A stretch of 64,000 nucleotides of DNA from Bacillota bacterium (GCA_023411555.1 JAEYOQ010000055.1:1-64000); one strand, 5' to 3'. Counted from the stretch's first letter, positions 7,102 to 15,897 are shown. The notes: generated by a model from the letters alone, not told the origin. A program made the numbers and translations.

Positions 7102-7872
7102 TTACGATGTTTTACGATTGTATATCCGCACTGAAACAGTAAAACTCACAATGCTTAATACCACACACCAAGCAAGTGTCAGCCATATGCTATTCCCTAA
7201 AGGCAAATCAAGTGTCAAAGCTCTTAAACTGTCAATCATCGGTGTCATAGGTTGCATCGCTGCAAACCATCGAATACCACTTGGCATAGTATCAACGGGT
7301 GCAAATCCCGAACTCATAAATGGTAGAATAAACAAGGGCATCAGTAGTCCACTTGCCCCTTCTACCGACTTTGAAATCATTCCACATAGTACCGCTATTA
7401 GAGTGACTGTAATGTTAATTAGCAAAAGAAGTGATATAACGAAAAGCCAATCTATAAACCCTGCCTGTGGTTTAAAGCCGAGAATAAGGGCGGTTAGGAT
7501 AATGACAATATTAGAAATTACACCTCTTAGCATACCTGCACCTATATGACCTATCAGAACAGCAGATTTTGATATGGACATACATCGAAAACGGTCTATG
7601 ATACCCTTTGTCATATCAGTTGTAACATTCATAGCCGAAAATTGAGATGCTTGACCGATACTTTGCAAGATGATTCCCGGTACAATAAAGTCAATATAAT
7701 TGAAATCCCCTACATCGGATATGCTTCCAAATATTGTACTAAATAATAACATTAAAAAAAATGGTATTATTGTTGCCGTTAGGAGTGTTTCAGGATTTCG
7801 CAAAGATAAAATTAAACAGCGTTTGAACATGACCCATGCATCAAAAAGTATATTTATGTTAGATTTTTTCAT
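7102..7872 (-). CDS. ABC-2 type transporter permease
   Basis: This 256-residue membrane protein has about six hydrophobic segments and a short cytoplasmic N-terminus (MKKSNINILFDAWVMFKRCL). The segment with PGIILQSIGQASQFSAM and the later LPFMSSGFAPVDTMP match DrrB-type export permeases. ATG 7872 was chosen because AAAGGAG lies just upstream; it overlaps the ATPase gene by 14 bases. With the ATPase at 7859-8653 it would form a drug- or lipid-type exporter. The gene is intact although its ATPase partner has a damaged start. Confidence 0.85.
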   Translation of the reverse strand: MKKSNINILFDAWVMFKRCLILSLRNPETLLTATIIPFFLMLLFSTIFGSISDVGDFNYIDFIVPGIILQSIGQASQFSAMNVTTDMTKGIIDRFRCMSISKSAVLIGHIGAGMLRGVISNIVIILTALILGFKPQAGFIDWLFVISLLLLINITVTLIAVLCGMISKSVEGASGLLMPLFILPFMSSGFAPVDTMPSGIRWFAAMQPMTPMIDSLRALTLDLPLGNSIWLTLAWCVVLSIVSFTVSVRIYNRKTS

Positions 7873-8653
7873 GTTGACTGCGCTCCTTTCTTTCGTCAAT
7901 TAGTGTTAAAAACACTTCTTCTAATGAGGGCAAATTTTGTTCTATGCTGTCAGCAATAATACCATTTTCGGTTAAGAGCCTTATTGCTGTATTGGCTTTA
8001 ATCTCACTATCAAAATTAAGCCGTACCCCTCTATCGGGCAATATTTCTTTTAAGTACTTCGGTGTACCCTCTGCGATAATTTTACCATCATGTAAAATAG
8101 CAATATGATCAGCGAGATTTTCAGTTTCTTCTAGGTATTGCGTTGTAAGAATCACTGTTGTCCCTTTCTTGGCCAATTCTTTTATCAAGTCCCACATAGC
8201 AATGCGGTTTTGGGGATCAAGTCCCGTTGTAGGCTCGTCAAGAAAAAGGACATCGGGGTTGCCCATAAGACTCATTGCTATATCAAGCCTACGCCGCATA
8301 CCCCCCGAATAGGTGGACACTTTTCTATTGGCAGCATCCTCTAAATTCGAGAAAGTCAGCCACTCGTTTACTATGTTTTTGATATTCCCCAGATGTTTAA
8401 GTTGTCCGATAAGGGTTAGATTTTCTCTAGCTGTCAAAACTTCATCTACCGCCACAAATTGCCCTGTTAGGCTGATGCACTTACGTACGTCGTCGCCATT
8501 TGTCGCTACATCAAATCCGTTAATAACAGCACTGCCAGCTTCTGATTTCAGTAGTGTAGATAGGATTTTGATAACTGTTGTTTTTCCGGCACCATTTGAG
8601 CCGAGTAGGGCAAAGACACTACCTTTGTCAACAGTAAAACTGACATCTTTCAA
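7859..8653 (-). CDS. ABC transporter ATP-binding protein, DrrA-like, start codon damaged
   Basis: The domain is complete from Walker A (GSNGAGKTT near residue 18) through the signature (STYSGGMRRRL), Walker B (VLFLDEPTTGLDP) and the Q- and H-loop regions, with a DrrA-like C-terminal extension. In the same frame upstream, SEKIIEVSGLQKSYKAKHV encodes the missing first strand. The codon where ATG is expected (8713-8711) is ATA, with no ribosome binding site in front. Translation may start at TTG 8653 or not at all. It would energise the overlapping permease. Confidence 0.75.
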   Translation of the reverse strand: MKDVSFTVDKGSVFALLGSNGAGKTTVIKILSTLLKSEAGSAVINGFDVATNGDDVRKCISLTGQFVAVDEVLTARENLTLIGQLKHLGNIKNIVNEWLTFSNLEDAANRKVSTYSGGMRRRLDIAMSLMGNPDVLFLDEPTTGLDPQNRIAMWDLIKELAKKGTTVILTTQYLEETENLADHIAILHDGKIIAEGTPKYLKEILPDRGVRLNFDSEIKANTAIRLLTENGIIADSIEQNLPSLEEVFLTLIDERKERSQHEKI

Positions 8654-8795
8654 AACATGTTTTGCCTTATAAGATTTTTGTAGTCCTGATACTTCGATTA
8701 TTTTTTCTGATATTGGTCGTTTAAATCTAAGTAGAAGTAATTTGTAGCCTCTTTGAAATGAATGATTAATTATGTAGTTATGTATTTTATTTTGT

Positions 8796-8801
8796 TATAA
8801 T
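8796..8801 (+). promoter_or_regulatory. TATAAT box in the 8714-8992 gap
   Basis: A consensus -10 hexamer is present without a good -35. The rest of the gap holds short protein-like stretches broken by stops (for example KDINIKQVRKGSL near 8908), probably from a decayed gene. Nothing intact was seen. Confidence 0.25.
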
Positions 8802-8992
8802 GAGTGGTAATATATGGATAGTAGAGTGAGCGAATCTGAGAAACCAAACTATTGATAAAAGCAATAATCTTGCTAGTAAAAGTCAAGATAAATCTGTTAG
8901 AAAAAGATATTAATATCAAACAAGTGCGTAAAGGTTCGCTATAGTTTATTGATGATAAGAATAAATCATTACATAGAAAGAAGGAGACAGAA

Positions 8993-9395
8993 ATGAAAAC
9001 AACGAAAACAATATCATTAATTATTCTGGCACTTTGTTTACTTGCTACTGCAGATTTAGGTTACAACTTTTTTGCCAGTTTTATACCCGAATTAAATGAC
9101 GGCATTGCAATATATGGTGTTTTACCACGTCTTATTTTTGGAGACAGTCTATGGAGCATTGCAAGATTTTTTAATGCTTTTGCTATCGCTATGTGTATTA
9201 CAATTTTTGTAGCTATTGAAAATATTACAATTTGTATTATCAATAAGAAAAGTTGTCAATAAAGTTAACGAACCAAAAGGGGTATTTGCAAAAGGAACAG
9301 AACAAGGGTTGTATCTATCATATGTAAAATGTGTACAGCTTCTAGTACTACTTGCGATACTAATTGACATAGGACTCAACATTGGTATAATTTGA
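8993..9395 (+). pseudogene. small membrane protein, apparently frameshifted
   Basis: ATG 8993 follows GAAGGAGACAG. The first frame gives 89 residues with an N-terminal hydrophobic helix (TISLIILALCLLATADLGY) and a second one (FAIAMCITIFVAIEN), ending at 9262. A second frame, open across 9236-9395, continues with membrane-protein-like sequence (KVVNKVNEPKGVFAKG and a helix LLVLLAILIDIGLNIG). The A-rich junction AATAAGAAAAG near 9240 is a likely slip site. The ancestral protein would have been about 130 residues with three helices. The 89-residue form could still be made. Function unknown. Confidence 0.5.
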
Positions 9396-9433
9396 AATAT
9401 ACCATAAAATAAGTAATAAGTGAGGATGAAGCT

Positions 9434-10024
9434 ATGGCATTTCAGATCATAGGGATATTAATTTTGCTAGCCTTTTACGGTTGTTATTTTATTAAAATGT
9501 TCCGGCAGAAAAAGCAAGGGATACAAACGGATCAGATAGGAAAAGGAAAAACTGGCTTTGTGAAGTTTATTGAAATAACAATGAAGGTAGCTACTTTTCT
9601 AGTCCCGGTCATTGAGTTTGTAAGCATAATCTTGAACACGTCACCTTTACCAGCCTGGACACGAATACTAGGCATTTGCTTTGGGGTAGTTGGTACAGCT
9701 GTATTCGTCACATCTGTTATCACTATGAAGGACAGTTGGAGAGCCGGGGTTTCAAAAACCGATAAAACAGAACTCGTTACATGGGGGATTTATCAGATTA
9801 GTCGTAATCCTGCTTTTCTAGGCTTCGATCTGGTGTACATAGGAATCCTGCTCATGTTCTTTAACTTGATATTATTTGCAGTATCTATCTTTGCAATGGT
9901 TATGTTCCACTTGCAGATAGTAAATGTTGAGGAGGACTTTCTCATGACTGCATTCGGTGAGGAATATATGGCGTATCGGAAAAGAGTATGTCGCTACATT
10001 GGAAGAAAGCGGATATCAATCTAA
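9434..10024 (+). CDS. isoprenylcysteine carboxyl methyltransferase-like membrane protein
   Basis: This 196-residue protein has about five membrane helices. The C-terminal half carries the ICMT/PEMT-type signature: GIYQISRNPAFLGFDL near residue 117, then EEDFLMTAFGEEYMAYRKRV near residue 170, which in this superfamily binds S-adenosylmethionine at the membrane face. Bacterial members methylate unknown small or lipid substrates. It stands alone, followed by its own terminator, and no prenylated-protein partner is visible. The assignment to the superfamily is firm; the substrate is unknown. Confidence 0.8.
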   Translation: MAFQIIGILILLAFYGCYFIKMFRQKKQGIQTDQIGKGKTGFVKFIEITMKVATFLVPVIEFVSIILNTSPLPAWTRILGICFGVVGTAVFVTSVITMKDSWRAGVSKTDKTELVTWGIYQISRNPAFLGFDLVYIGILLMFFNLILFAVSIFAMVMFHLQIVNVEEDFLMTAFGEEYMAYRKRVCRYIGRKRISI

Positions 10025-10037
10025 GGGTTATTTAGAA

Positions 10038-10070
10038 GCTAACTGGGACTTTGTTCTAGTTGGCATTTTT
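10038..10070 (+). terminator. terminator after the ICMT-like gene
   Basis: Bases 10038-10049 and 10053-10064 form a 12-bp stem (with G-U pairs) around a TTT loop, followed by ATTTTT. Confidence 0.7.
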
Positions 10071-10346
10071 CATTTGTCCTTTTTAGCCAAGTCCTATACC
10101 GGTATGCATATCAAGGCTCACAAAGCCTTTGAATAGGCTGGCTTGGTATTATACAGCTAAAAAGCTGGGAGTAAAAAGGCCGCTTGCATATAAACCGTAT
10201 CATTATTAGGTGAAATGGAATTGTAGCTCAATGTTCTAAACCTATAGGCGCCTAATCTATTATTTATACTAAAGAATATAACCCATATTTGTATTGACAG
10301 CTTTAACTTTCCGGATTTAGATGTCGAAAAAAATGGATAACCATGC
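10071..10346. other. intergenic stretch with a decayed coding trace
   Basis: Between 10085 and 10210 a broken frame reads AKSYTGMHIKAHKAFE, stop, AGLVLYS, stop, then after a shift AKKLGVKRPLAYKPYHY. It looks like the end of a lost gene whose family I do not recognise. Otherwise the gap holds only the promoter region for the downstream ABC pair. Confidence 0.3.
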
Positions 10347-10352
10347 TATAAT
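10347..10352 (+). promoter_or_regulatory. -10 box of the heterodimeric ABC exporter operon
   Basis: TATAAT lies 36 bases before the ATG of the first ABC gene, with GGAGAAGGA as ribosome binding site in between. The -35 region (TCGAAA at 17-base spacing) is weak. Confidence 0.4.
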
Positions 10353-10388
10353 ATTCCTAATTATACTATACGGAGAAGGAAGAACTAG

Positions 10389-12143
10389 ATGATAAAGCTT
10401 GTAAAATATTTAAAGGGTTATCTTGCTGAGGCTATCATGGCGCCTCTTTTTAAATCTTTGGAAGCCGTATTTGAATTACTGGTTCCAATGATTGTTGCCA
10501 GAATCATTGATTTAGGAATTGGGAAAGAAGACGAGCAATATATATTTAAGATGTGTATTTTGCTGATCGTATTAGGAGTCCTTGGATGGGGATCTTCAAT
10601 CATAGCGCAGTATTTTTCTGCCAAAGCGGCAATAGGTATGGGAACTGCTCTGAGAGATAATTTATTCCGGCATGTGATGAGTCTTCCCTTACACGAGACG
10701 GACAAGATTGGTCGGGCAACTTTAATTACACGGCTAACGAATGATACCAATCAGGTTCAAGACGGAGTAAATCGCACCTTCCGATTGGTGCTGCGCTCAC
10801 CTCTTATCGTAATCGGTGCATTTATCATGGCAGCGACCATCAAGAGACAGGAAACGATCGTCTTCGGTTGCGTGATTATTTTGCTAAGCATGATCGTGGC
10901 TGTCATCATGAGAAAGAATATCAAATTATATCGGGTAGTCCAAAGCAAACTGGACGTAGTTCTGAATGAAAGCTCAAACAATCTTACCGGAGTTCGAATT
11001 ATTAGGGCTTTCAGTCGTGAGAAGGAAGAGATTAGGATCAGTGATGAGGCAAATGTAAGGCTTGCCAAGGAGCAGATACATGCCAGCCGTATATCAGCAT
11101 TGATGAATCCTCTTACCTATGTTGTAGTTAATATGGGTATCATAGCAATATTAAGAAAAGGCTCACTGGACGTACAGGCCGGAACCCTGTCCCAGGGGGA
11201 AGTGGTGGCACTGATTAATTATATGTCGCAAATTCTTACGGAACTGATCAAATTTGCGAACATCTTAATACTTATGTCAAAAGCATCCGCATCGGCAAGG
11301 CGTATCAATGAAGTATTTGCTTTAGCCGACACTATGAAGCAAGGATTACAGGACGCCTGTGCAGAATATGACAGACTTAGCGAGGCTGATACTGTGCCTG
11401 CAGTTGAATTCCTCAATGTGGGCTTTGCATATCCTGGTAGTTCCAAGGAGGCAATCTCTGGTATCAGCTTCAGTGTAAAACCGGGTGAGACCTTGGGGAT
11501 TATCGGAGGAACCGGTTCCGGTAAGAGTACAGTAATCAAACTGATGTCAAGATTCTATGATGTAACCAGTGGTAAGATTATGATAGCCGGAAAAAGCATA
11601 GAGGAATACTCGTTAAGCTCTCTACGTAAGACAATCGGTATCGTTGAGCAAAACATAAGGTTATTCAAGGGCACCATTGCATCGAACCTTCGTTGGGGAG
11701 ATCAGAAGGCAGATGATGCAGAGCTAATGAAAGCAGTTGCTATGGCTCAAGGAGCTAATATTATTGAAGAGAAGAAGGATGGCTTATTATCGGAAGTCCA
11801 ACAGCTGGGTAGAAATTATTCCGGAGGTCAAAAACAGAGACTTTCTATTGCTAGGGCCTTGGTTCATAAGCCTAAGATACTAATCCTGGACGATGCTTCT
11901 TCGGCACTGGATTTTGTAACGGAGGCTGCTCTTCGAAGAGAAATTTCCGCTATGAGTAAGGATACTACTGTGATCAATGTAACTCAGCGAGTTTCCGGAG
12001 TCATGCATGCTGATGCAATCCTTGTTCTGGATAATGGTCGTGTGGTTGGGTTTGGCAGACACGAAGACCTAATCAAAAGCTGTGAAGTGTATAAGGAGAT
12101 CTGCCTGTCACAACTCTCCCAAGAGGAGGTTGCATATGAGTAA
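10389..12143 (+). CDS. ABC exporter half-transporter with degenerate nucleotide site
   Basis: The protein is 584 residues: an N-terminal six-helix exporter domain to about residue 320 and an ATPase domain with Walker A GGTGSGKST (about 373), signature YSGGQKQR and Walker B ILILDDASSALD. The catalytic Glu after Walker B is Asp, and the H-loop reads VTQRVS with Gln in place of His. This is the degenerate half typical of asymmetric heterodimers such as BmrC/BmrD or TM287/288. It overlaps the start of the second half-transporter by eight bases and must pair with it. Likely role: multidrug or lipid export; the substrate is unknown. Confidence 0.93.
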   Translation: MIKLVKYLKGYLAEAIMAPLFKSLEAVFELLVPMIVARIIDLGIGKEDEQYIFKMCILLIVLGVLGWGSSIIAQYFSAKAAIGMGTALRDNLFRHVMSLPLHETDKIGRATLITRLTNDTNQVQDGVNRTFRLVLRSPLIVIGAFIMAATIKRQETIVFGCVIILLSMIVAVIMRKNIKLYRVVQSKLDVVLNESSNNLTGVRIIRAFSREKEEIRISDEANVRLAKEQIHASRISALMNPLTYVVVNMGIIAILRKGSLDVQAGTLSQGEVVALINYMSQILTELIKFANILILMSKASASARRINEVFALADTMKQGLQDACAEYDRLSEADTVPAVEFLNVGFAYPGSSKEAISGISFSVKPGETLGIIGGTGSGKSTVIKLMSRFYDVTSGKIMIAGKSIEEYSLSSLRKTIGIVEQNIRLFKGTIASNLRWGDQKADDAELMKAVAMAQGANIIEEKKDGLLSEVQQLGRNYSGGQKQRLSIARALVHKPKILILDDASSALDFVTEAALRREISAMSKDTTVINVTQRVSGVMHADAILVLDNGRVVGFGRHEDLIKSCEVYKEICLSQLSQEEVAYE

Positions 12144-13908
12144 ATCAAAAGTTAGAATAGATGCGAATAAAAAAGGTACCTTGCTTCGAGTTATCGGACT
12201 CATAAGACCATATCTATGGAGATGTATTCTAAGCCTGCTTTTGGCTATTATCGTAGTGGCATCAACTCTTTATATGCCTGTACTTATCGGAAAGGCAGTG
12301 GATCTCTTGCTCGGTAAGGGTCTTACGGATCTGGAGGGAGTAATAAGGATTATCCTCCGTATGGGAATAATCATACTGATAACCTCTGTTTCTCAATATC
12401 TTATGGATGTCATCAACAATAGAACAGTCTACCGTGTGGTACTGGATATCAGGAAAATGACCTTTGATAAGCTTCACAAGCTGCAGATCGCTTATATCGA
12501 TGCTCATAGTCACGGAGATCTTATCAGCAGGATTATTACGGATGTGGATCAATTTTCAGAAGGACTGCTTCTGGGGTTTGCACAGCTTTTTACAGGAATT
12601 CTTACGATTGCAATCACCCTGATCTATATGTTTACAATTAATCCTTACATTGCACTTGTGGTAGTTGTATTAACACCCTTATCCATCCTTGTAGCGAATT
12701 TTTTCGCAAAAAGAACCTATACCTATTTTAAGAGGCAGAGTGAATGTAGGGCGGACGTTACGTCGGTAGTAGAAGAGATGGTAAGTGGGCAAAGTACGGT
12801 ACAATCCTATGATATGACAGAAGAAGTATGCTTGGATTTTGAAGAAAAGGATCGCAGACTGAAAGAGGCCAGCGTAAAAGCAGTGTTCCTATCGTCAGTT
12901 TCCTTCCCTACGACCCGATTTGTAAACAATATGATCTATGCGGTGGTAGCAACCTTCGGTGCATTTAATGCAATAAACGGTAAGATTACAATAGGTAAGT
13001 TAACAAGCTTTTTAAGCTACGCGACTCAATATACAAAGCCCTTTAATGAGATCTCAAGCGTAGTTACCGAGCTTCAGAATTCCTTGGCGTGTGCGGAACG
13101 TATCTTTGAATTTCTGGATGAAGAGGAGATTACGGCGGAGGATACTGCAGTTGAACTGCCAGCAAACATAGAAGGACATGTTAAGCTCGAAAAGGTATGT
13201 TTTTCCTATGATAAGACCAAGTCACTGATTAAGGATCTGAACCTTGACGTAAAGCCTGGTCAGAGAATCGCAATTGTTGGGCCGACCGGTTGCGGGAAGA
13301 CAACGATGATCAATCTTCTTATGAGATTCTACGAATTAGATGGCGGACGAATATCCGTGGAAGGGATCGATATCAAGGAGCTGAAAAGGCATAGCTTAAG
13401 ACGCAACTATGGTATGGTGCTTCAGGATACCTGGCTTAGAAGCGGGACTATAAGAGATAATATTGCCATGGGTAGACCCGATGCTACCGATGATGAAATT
13501 CGGGCAGCTGCTAAAAAGGCTTATGCAGACGACTTTATCAATAAACTCCCTCAAGGCTATGATACGGTAGTTACTCATGAGGGTGGCAATCTTTCGGCTG
13601 GGCAGAAGCAGCTTCTCTGTATTGCAAGAATCATGCTTACCCTTCCACCTATGCTAATTCTCGATGAAGCAACCTCATCTATTGATACCCGTACAGAATT
13701 ACGTGTTCAGGAGGCCTTTGCACGCATGATGCAGGGAAGAACCAGCTTTATCGTCGCACATAGGCTATCAACGATAAAAAGTGCGGACCTGATCCTTGTT
13801 ATGAAGGATGGACAAATTATCGAAAAAGGAAAGCATGAGGAGCTTTTAGAGTATGACGGTTTCTATGCCGAGATGTACAGGAGTCAATTTGTAGGCAGTA
13901 ATTTATAA
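12136..13908 (+). CDS. ABC exporter half-transporter, catalytically complete partner
   Basis: The 590-residue protein starts at ATG 12136 behind AAGAGGAGG and overlaps the upstream stop. It has an N-terminal six-helix exporter domain, then Walker A GPTGCGKTT (about 382), signature LSAGQKQ, Walker B LILDEATSSIDT with the catalytic Glu, and an H-loop VAHRLST with His. All residues lost in the upstream half are present here. The composite canonical ATP site would therefore be built from this Walker A/B and the partner's YSGGQ signature. The translational overlap fits equal production of both subunits. Confidence 0.94.
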   Translation: MSKSKVRIDANKKGTLLRVIGLIRPYLWRCILSLLLAIIVVASTLYMPVLIGKAVDLLLGKGLTDLEGVIRIILRMGIIILITSVSQYLMDVINNRTVYRVVLDIRKMTFDKLHKLQIAYIDAHSHGDLISRIITDVDQFSEGLLLGFAQLFTGILTIAITLIYMFTINPYIALVVVVLTPLSILVANFFAKRTYTYFKRQSECRADVTSVVEEMVSGQSTVQSYDMTEEVCLDFEEKDRRLKEASVKAVFLSSVSFPTTRFVNNMIYAVVATFGAFNAINGKITIGKLTSFLSYATQYTKPFNEISSVVTELQNSLACAERIFEFLDEEEITAEDTAVELPANIEGHVKLEKVCFSYDKTKSLIKDLNLDVKPGQRIAIVGPTGCGKTTMINLLMRFYELDGGRISVEGIDIKELKRHSLRRNYGMVLQDTWLRSGTIRDNIAMGRPDATDDEIRAAAKKAYADDFINKLPQGYDTVVTHEGGNLSAGQKQLLCIARIMLTLPPMLILDEATSSIDTRTELRVQEAFARMMQGRTSFIVAHRLSTIKSADLILVMKDGQIIEKGKHEELLEYDGFYAEMYRSQFVGSNL

Positions 13909-13952
13909 ACCTGTTGGCAAAAAGCAGAAGAAAGAATCATGTAAAAGGAGTG

Positions 13953-13995
13953 GGACAGCATGTAACCGATGAGAGGGTTGCGTGCTGTCCTTTGT
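13953..13995 (+). terminator. hairpin terminator after the ABC pair
   Basis: Bases 13953-13967 pair with 13976-13990 (15 bp with two G-U pairs), followed by TTTGTT. It is the probable end of the ABC operon. Confidence 0.6.
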
Positions 13996-14047
13996 TAGAA
14001 TGAGTGTGGGTCTCATACCGCACTATAATAACAAAGGAGGTATCCAG

Positions 14048-14098
14048 TTGGATAAGGATACATTATCATATACGACATGGGAATGTAAATACCTATAG
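14048..14098 (+). pseudogene. N-terminal relic of an IS200/IS605 TnpA transposase
   Basis: Behind AAAGGAGG, TTG 14048 opens a frame reading MDKDTLSYTTWECKYL and then TAG. The start of IS200-family TnpA proteins reads very similarly (D-x-x-S-L-S-H-T-K-W-x-C-K-Y-H-I-V-F), so this is the first 16 codons of a lost Y1-transposase gene. No HUH motif or catalytic tyrosine remains. Apart from this and the repeat below, the gap 13996-14297 holds nothing clear. Confidence 0.55.
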
Positions 14099-14170
14099 TA
14101 TTTGCTCATTAATTTTAGAAGGCAAGTAGTCATGAATAAAGACTCTCAGGGTAAGTGGATTTTATTCACT

Positions 14171-14213
14171 TTGTGAACGAAGTTCACAATGGGAGCGAAG
14201 TTCACAATGGGAT
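14171..14213. repeat. palindrome and 18-bp tandem duplication
   Basis: TTGTGAAC (14171-14178) and GTTCACAA (14182-14189) form a palindrome with a GAA centre. Its right half lies in an 18-bp unit (CGAAGTTCACAATGGGAG) that is repeated directly, at 14178-14195 and 14196-14213. It lies about 85 bases before the acetyltransferase gene and could be an operator or a slippage product. Confidence 0.55.
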
Positions 14214-14297
14214 GACGCACTTTTATACTAATACTTTTCATTAGATACATATAATGGTAATATGTGAATATAAAGATGTATTAGGAGGTATGAGGGA

Positions 14298-14897
14298 GTG
14301 AATAGTCTATATAAGTTAGGGGTGCAGGATATTGAAAAAAGCGCGGATAGTATGGTAGGGGCCTTCAGCGATTATCCAATGTTTCAACATATTTTAGGTG
14401 ACAAGTCAAATCACGAAAGTATGATGCTTTGCTTGAAATTTCTTATTAAATATTCAACTCTGTATGCTGAGGCATATGCAACTTCAAGGGAGAGTGAAGG
14501 TATCATATTGCTCTCGGATTATGAAAACTATAGGTTTGGTTTGATAAGATCCATAAGATCAGGTTTATTACCGCTCATGAAGATTGGTTCGGATGTGGGT
14601 AAGAGATTTAATGAACTTGACAGCTTTACTCAAAAAATACATAAAAGATTAATGAAGGAAAATCATCAATATATCATACTGCTTGGCGTCAATCCTGATT
14701 GGCAAGGCCAAGGCTATGGCAAGAAGCTGATGCGGCCAGTACTAGAATTAGCACAGGAGAAGGGGCAATCCTGTTATTTGGAGACCCATGGAGAAAAAAA
14801 TGTAGCGTTCTATAATAAGCTCGGCTTTAAAGTGGTTTCTGAAGATCTTATGCCGGGGACGGATATTGTGCAATATGCTATGGTAAAAGAGAAATAA
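14298..14897 (+). CDS. GNAT-family N-acetyltransferase
   Basis: This 199-residue protein starts at GTG 14298, nine bases behind AGGAGG. The acetyl-CoA-binding motif is ILLGVNPDWQGQGYGKKLM (about residues 131-149, core Q-G-Q-G-Y-G), followed by YLETHGEKNVAFYNKLGFKV, the usual fifth-strand/alpha-4 region with N-V-A-F-Y. This pattern is common in polyketide- or aminoglycoside-type acetyltransferases of Clostridia. The 42-base gap to the MerR gene suggests they are co-transcribed. The substrate is unknown. Confidence 0.85.
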   Translation: MNSLYKLGVQDIEKSADSMVGAFSDYPMFQHILGDKSNHESMMLCLKFLIKYSTLYAEAYATSRESEGIILLSDYENYRFGLIRSIRSGLLPLMKIGSDVGKRFNELDSFTQKIHKRLMKENHQYIILLGVNPDWQGQGYGKKLMRPVLELAQEKGQSCYLETHGEKNVAFYNKLGFKVVSEDLMPGTDIVQYAMVKEK

Positions 14898-14939
14898 GGG
14901 CAAAAGAGGAAGGCTTAATATGTAAGGTAGGGATATGCG

Positions 14940-15752
14940 ATGAAGGAATTTTATACAGTTGGAGAAGTAAGTAAGATATTTAATGTATCGACAGACACGT
15001 TACGATTTTATGATAAAATCAATCTGATTAAGCCCTGGAAGACAGGAGAGAATGGTTACAGGTATTACTCCAAAGCCCAGTTTGAAATCATGTCCACAAT
15101 CATATTGCTGCGCTCAATTGGAACACCTATTCAAAAGCTTTATCAAATCCTGAATAATCGGGATGCTAGTGGGATTGAGTATGAACTACTAAAGTATATT
15201 GAAGATATAGATAATAAAATCAATGATCTTCAGAGCATGAAGGCAAAGGCATCATTACTATGTAATAATATCAGGGATACTTGTTATGACGAAGAGGTTA
15301 CAGTAAGAAGGTTACCCAAATTCTGGATTTTGTCGAAGGAGTTTGGTACGGAAGACGAATTGGATATTGAAGAAATATTCAGGACAAACAATGTTACAAA
15401 AAGAGACTGGATATCCTTCGCCAATATTATCTCTACCATTGATCAGGAGAAGCTGAAAGCAGGGGATTATCATACCTACAAGAAATATGGTTTTCTCTCT
15501 GAGCATCCTTGCGAAACGGATAGTAAGTATCTGGAGATTATAGAAAGCCGGTTATATGTTTGCTGCAATGCTAAAGTAAACAGGATTGACCATTCTGACA
15601 TTGATAGGATATATTCCAAAATGATGACTTTCATTGAGAACAATGACTATATCATTACAGGAGATGCCATAGAAAGAAATGTACTTGATTTATATCAAAG
15701 GAAGGATAATGACCTTACTATTTTCTTCAAGATATATATACCAATAGAATAA
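14940..15752 (+). CDS. MerR-family regulator with effector-binding-like C-terminus
   Basis: The 270-residue protein has a winged HTH at residues 1-70 (FYTVGEVSKIFNVSTDTLRF, then GYRYYSKAQ) followed by a dimerisation helix (residues 75-110). The C-terminal domain of about 160 residues ends FFKIYIPIE and resembles the GyrI-like ligand-binding domains of BmrR/TipA regulators. MerR proteins activate promoters with an over-long 19-base spacer by twisting the DNA. Exactly such a promoter lies at 16011-16041, between this gene and the transporter/GH5 pair, which are the likely targets (inference). Confidence 0.88.
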   Translation: MKEFYTVGEVSKIFNVSTDTLRFYDKINLIKPWKTGENGYRYYSKAQFEIMSTIILLRSIGTPIQKLYQILNNRDASGIEYELLKYIEDIDNKINDLQSMKAKASLLCNNIRDTCYDEEVTVRRLPKFWILSKEFGTEDELDIEEIFRTNNVTKRDWISFANIISTIDQEKLKAGDYHTYKKYGFLSEHPCETDSKYLEIIESRLYVCCNAKVNRIDHSDIDRIYSKMMTFIENNDYIITGDAIERNVLDLYQRKDNDLTIFFKIYIPIE

Positions 15753-15808
15753 TTAGGCTAGACGGATGTAATTTAAGCTAGTTTTCTGCTAATTTAATAT
15801 GCATAGTG

Positions 15809-15858
15809 AAAAGTTAAATTTATGAATTGGGTACAATCATGAATTTAACTTTTTTTTT
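15809..15858 (+). terminator. strong terminator after the MerR gene
   Basis: Bases 15809-15825 and 15837-15853 form a stem of about 17 bp (one G-U) around an 11-base loop and run into a long T tract (15851-15858). Confidence 0.85.
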
Positions 15859-15862
15859 CATG

Positions 15863-15897
15863 ACAAAAGAAAGTTCGCAAAGCGTGCTTTCTTTTGT
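15863..15897. repeat. hairpin of a recurrent family (copy 1)
   Basis: ACAAAAGAAAG (15863-15873) pairs with CTTTCTTTTGT (15887-15897) around a loop TTCGCAAAGCGTG. A second copy with compensating stem changes and a similar loop lies at 30892-30925. It follows the terminator and precedes the GPH transporter leader. Confidence 0.6.

Noticed and set aside
7025..7549. Plus-strand open frame of 174 codons
   Set aside because: It is the antisense of the ABC-2 permease, begins inside the group II intron relic and lacks protein-like motifs.
10294..10352. TTGACA and TATAAT as one promoter
   Set aside because: The two hexamers are 47 bases apart, far beyond a usable spacer.
14178..14213. Possible CRISPR or minisatellite
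   Set aside because: Only two direct 18-bp units without spacers and no cas genes.
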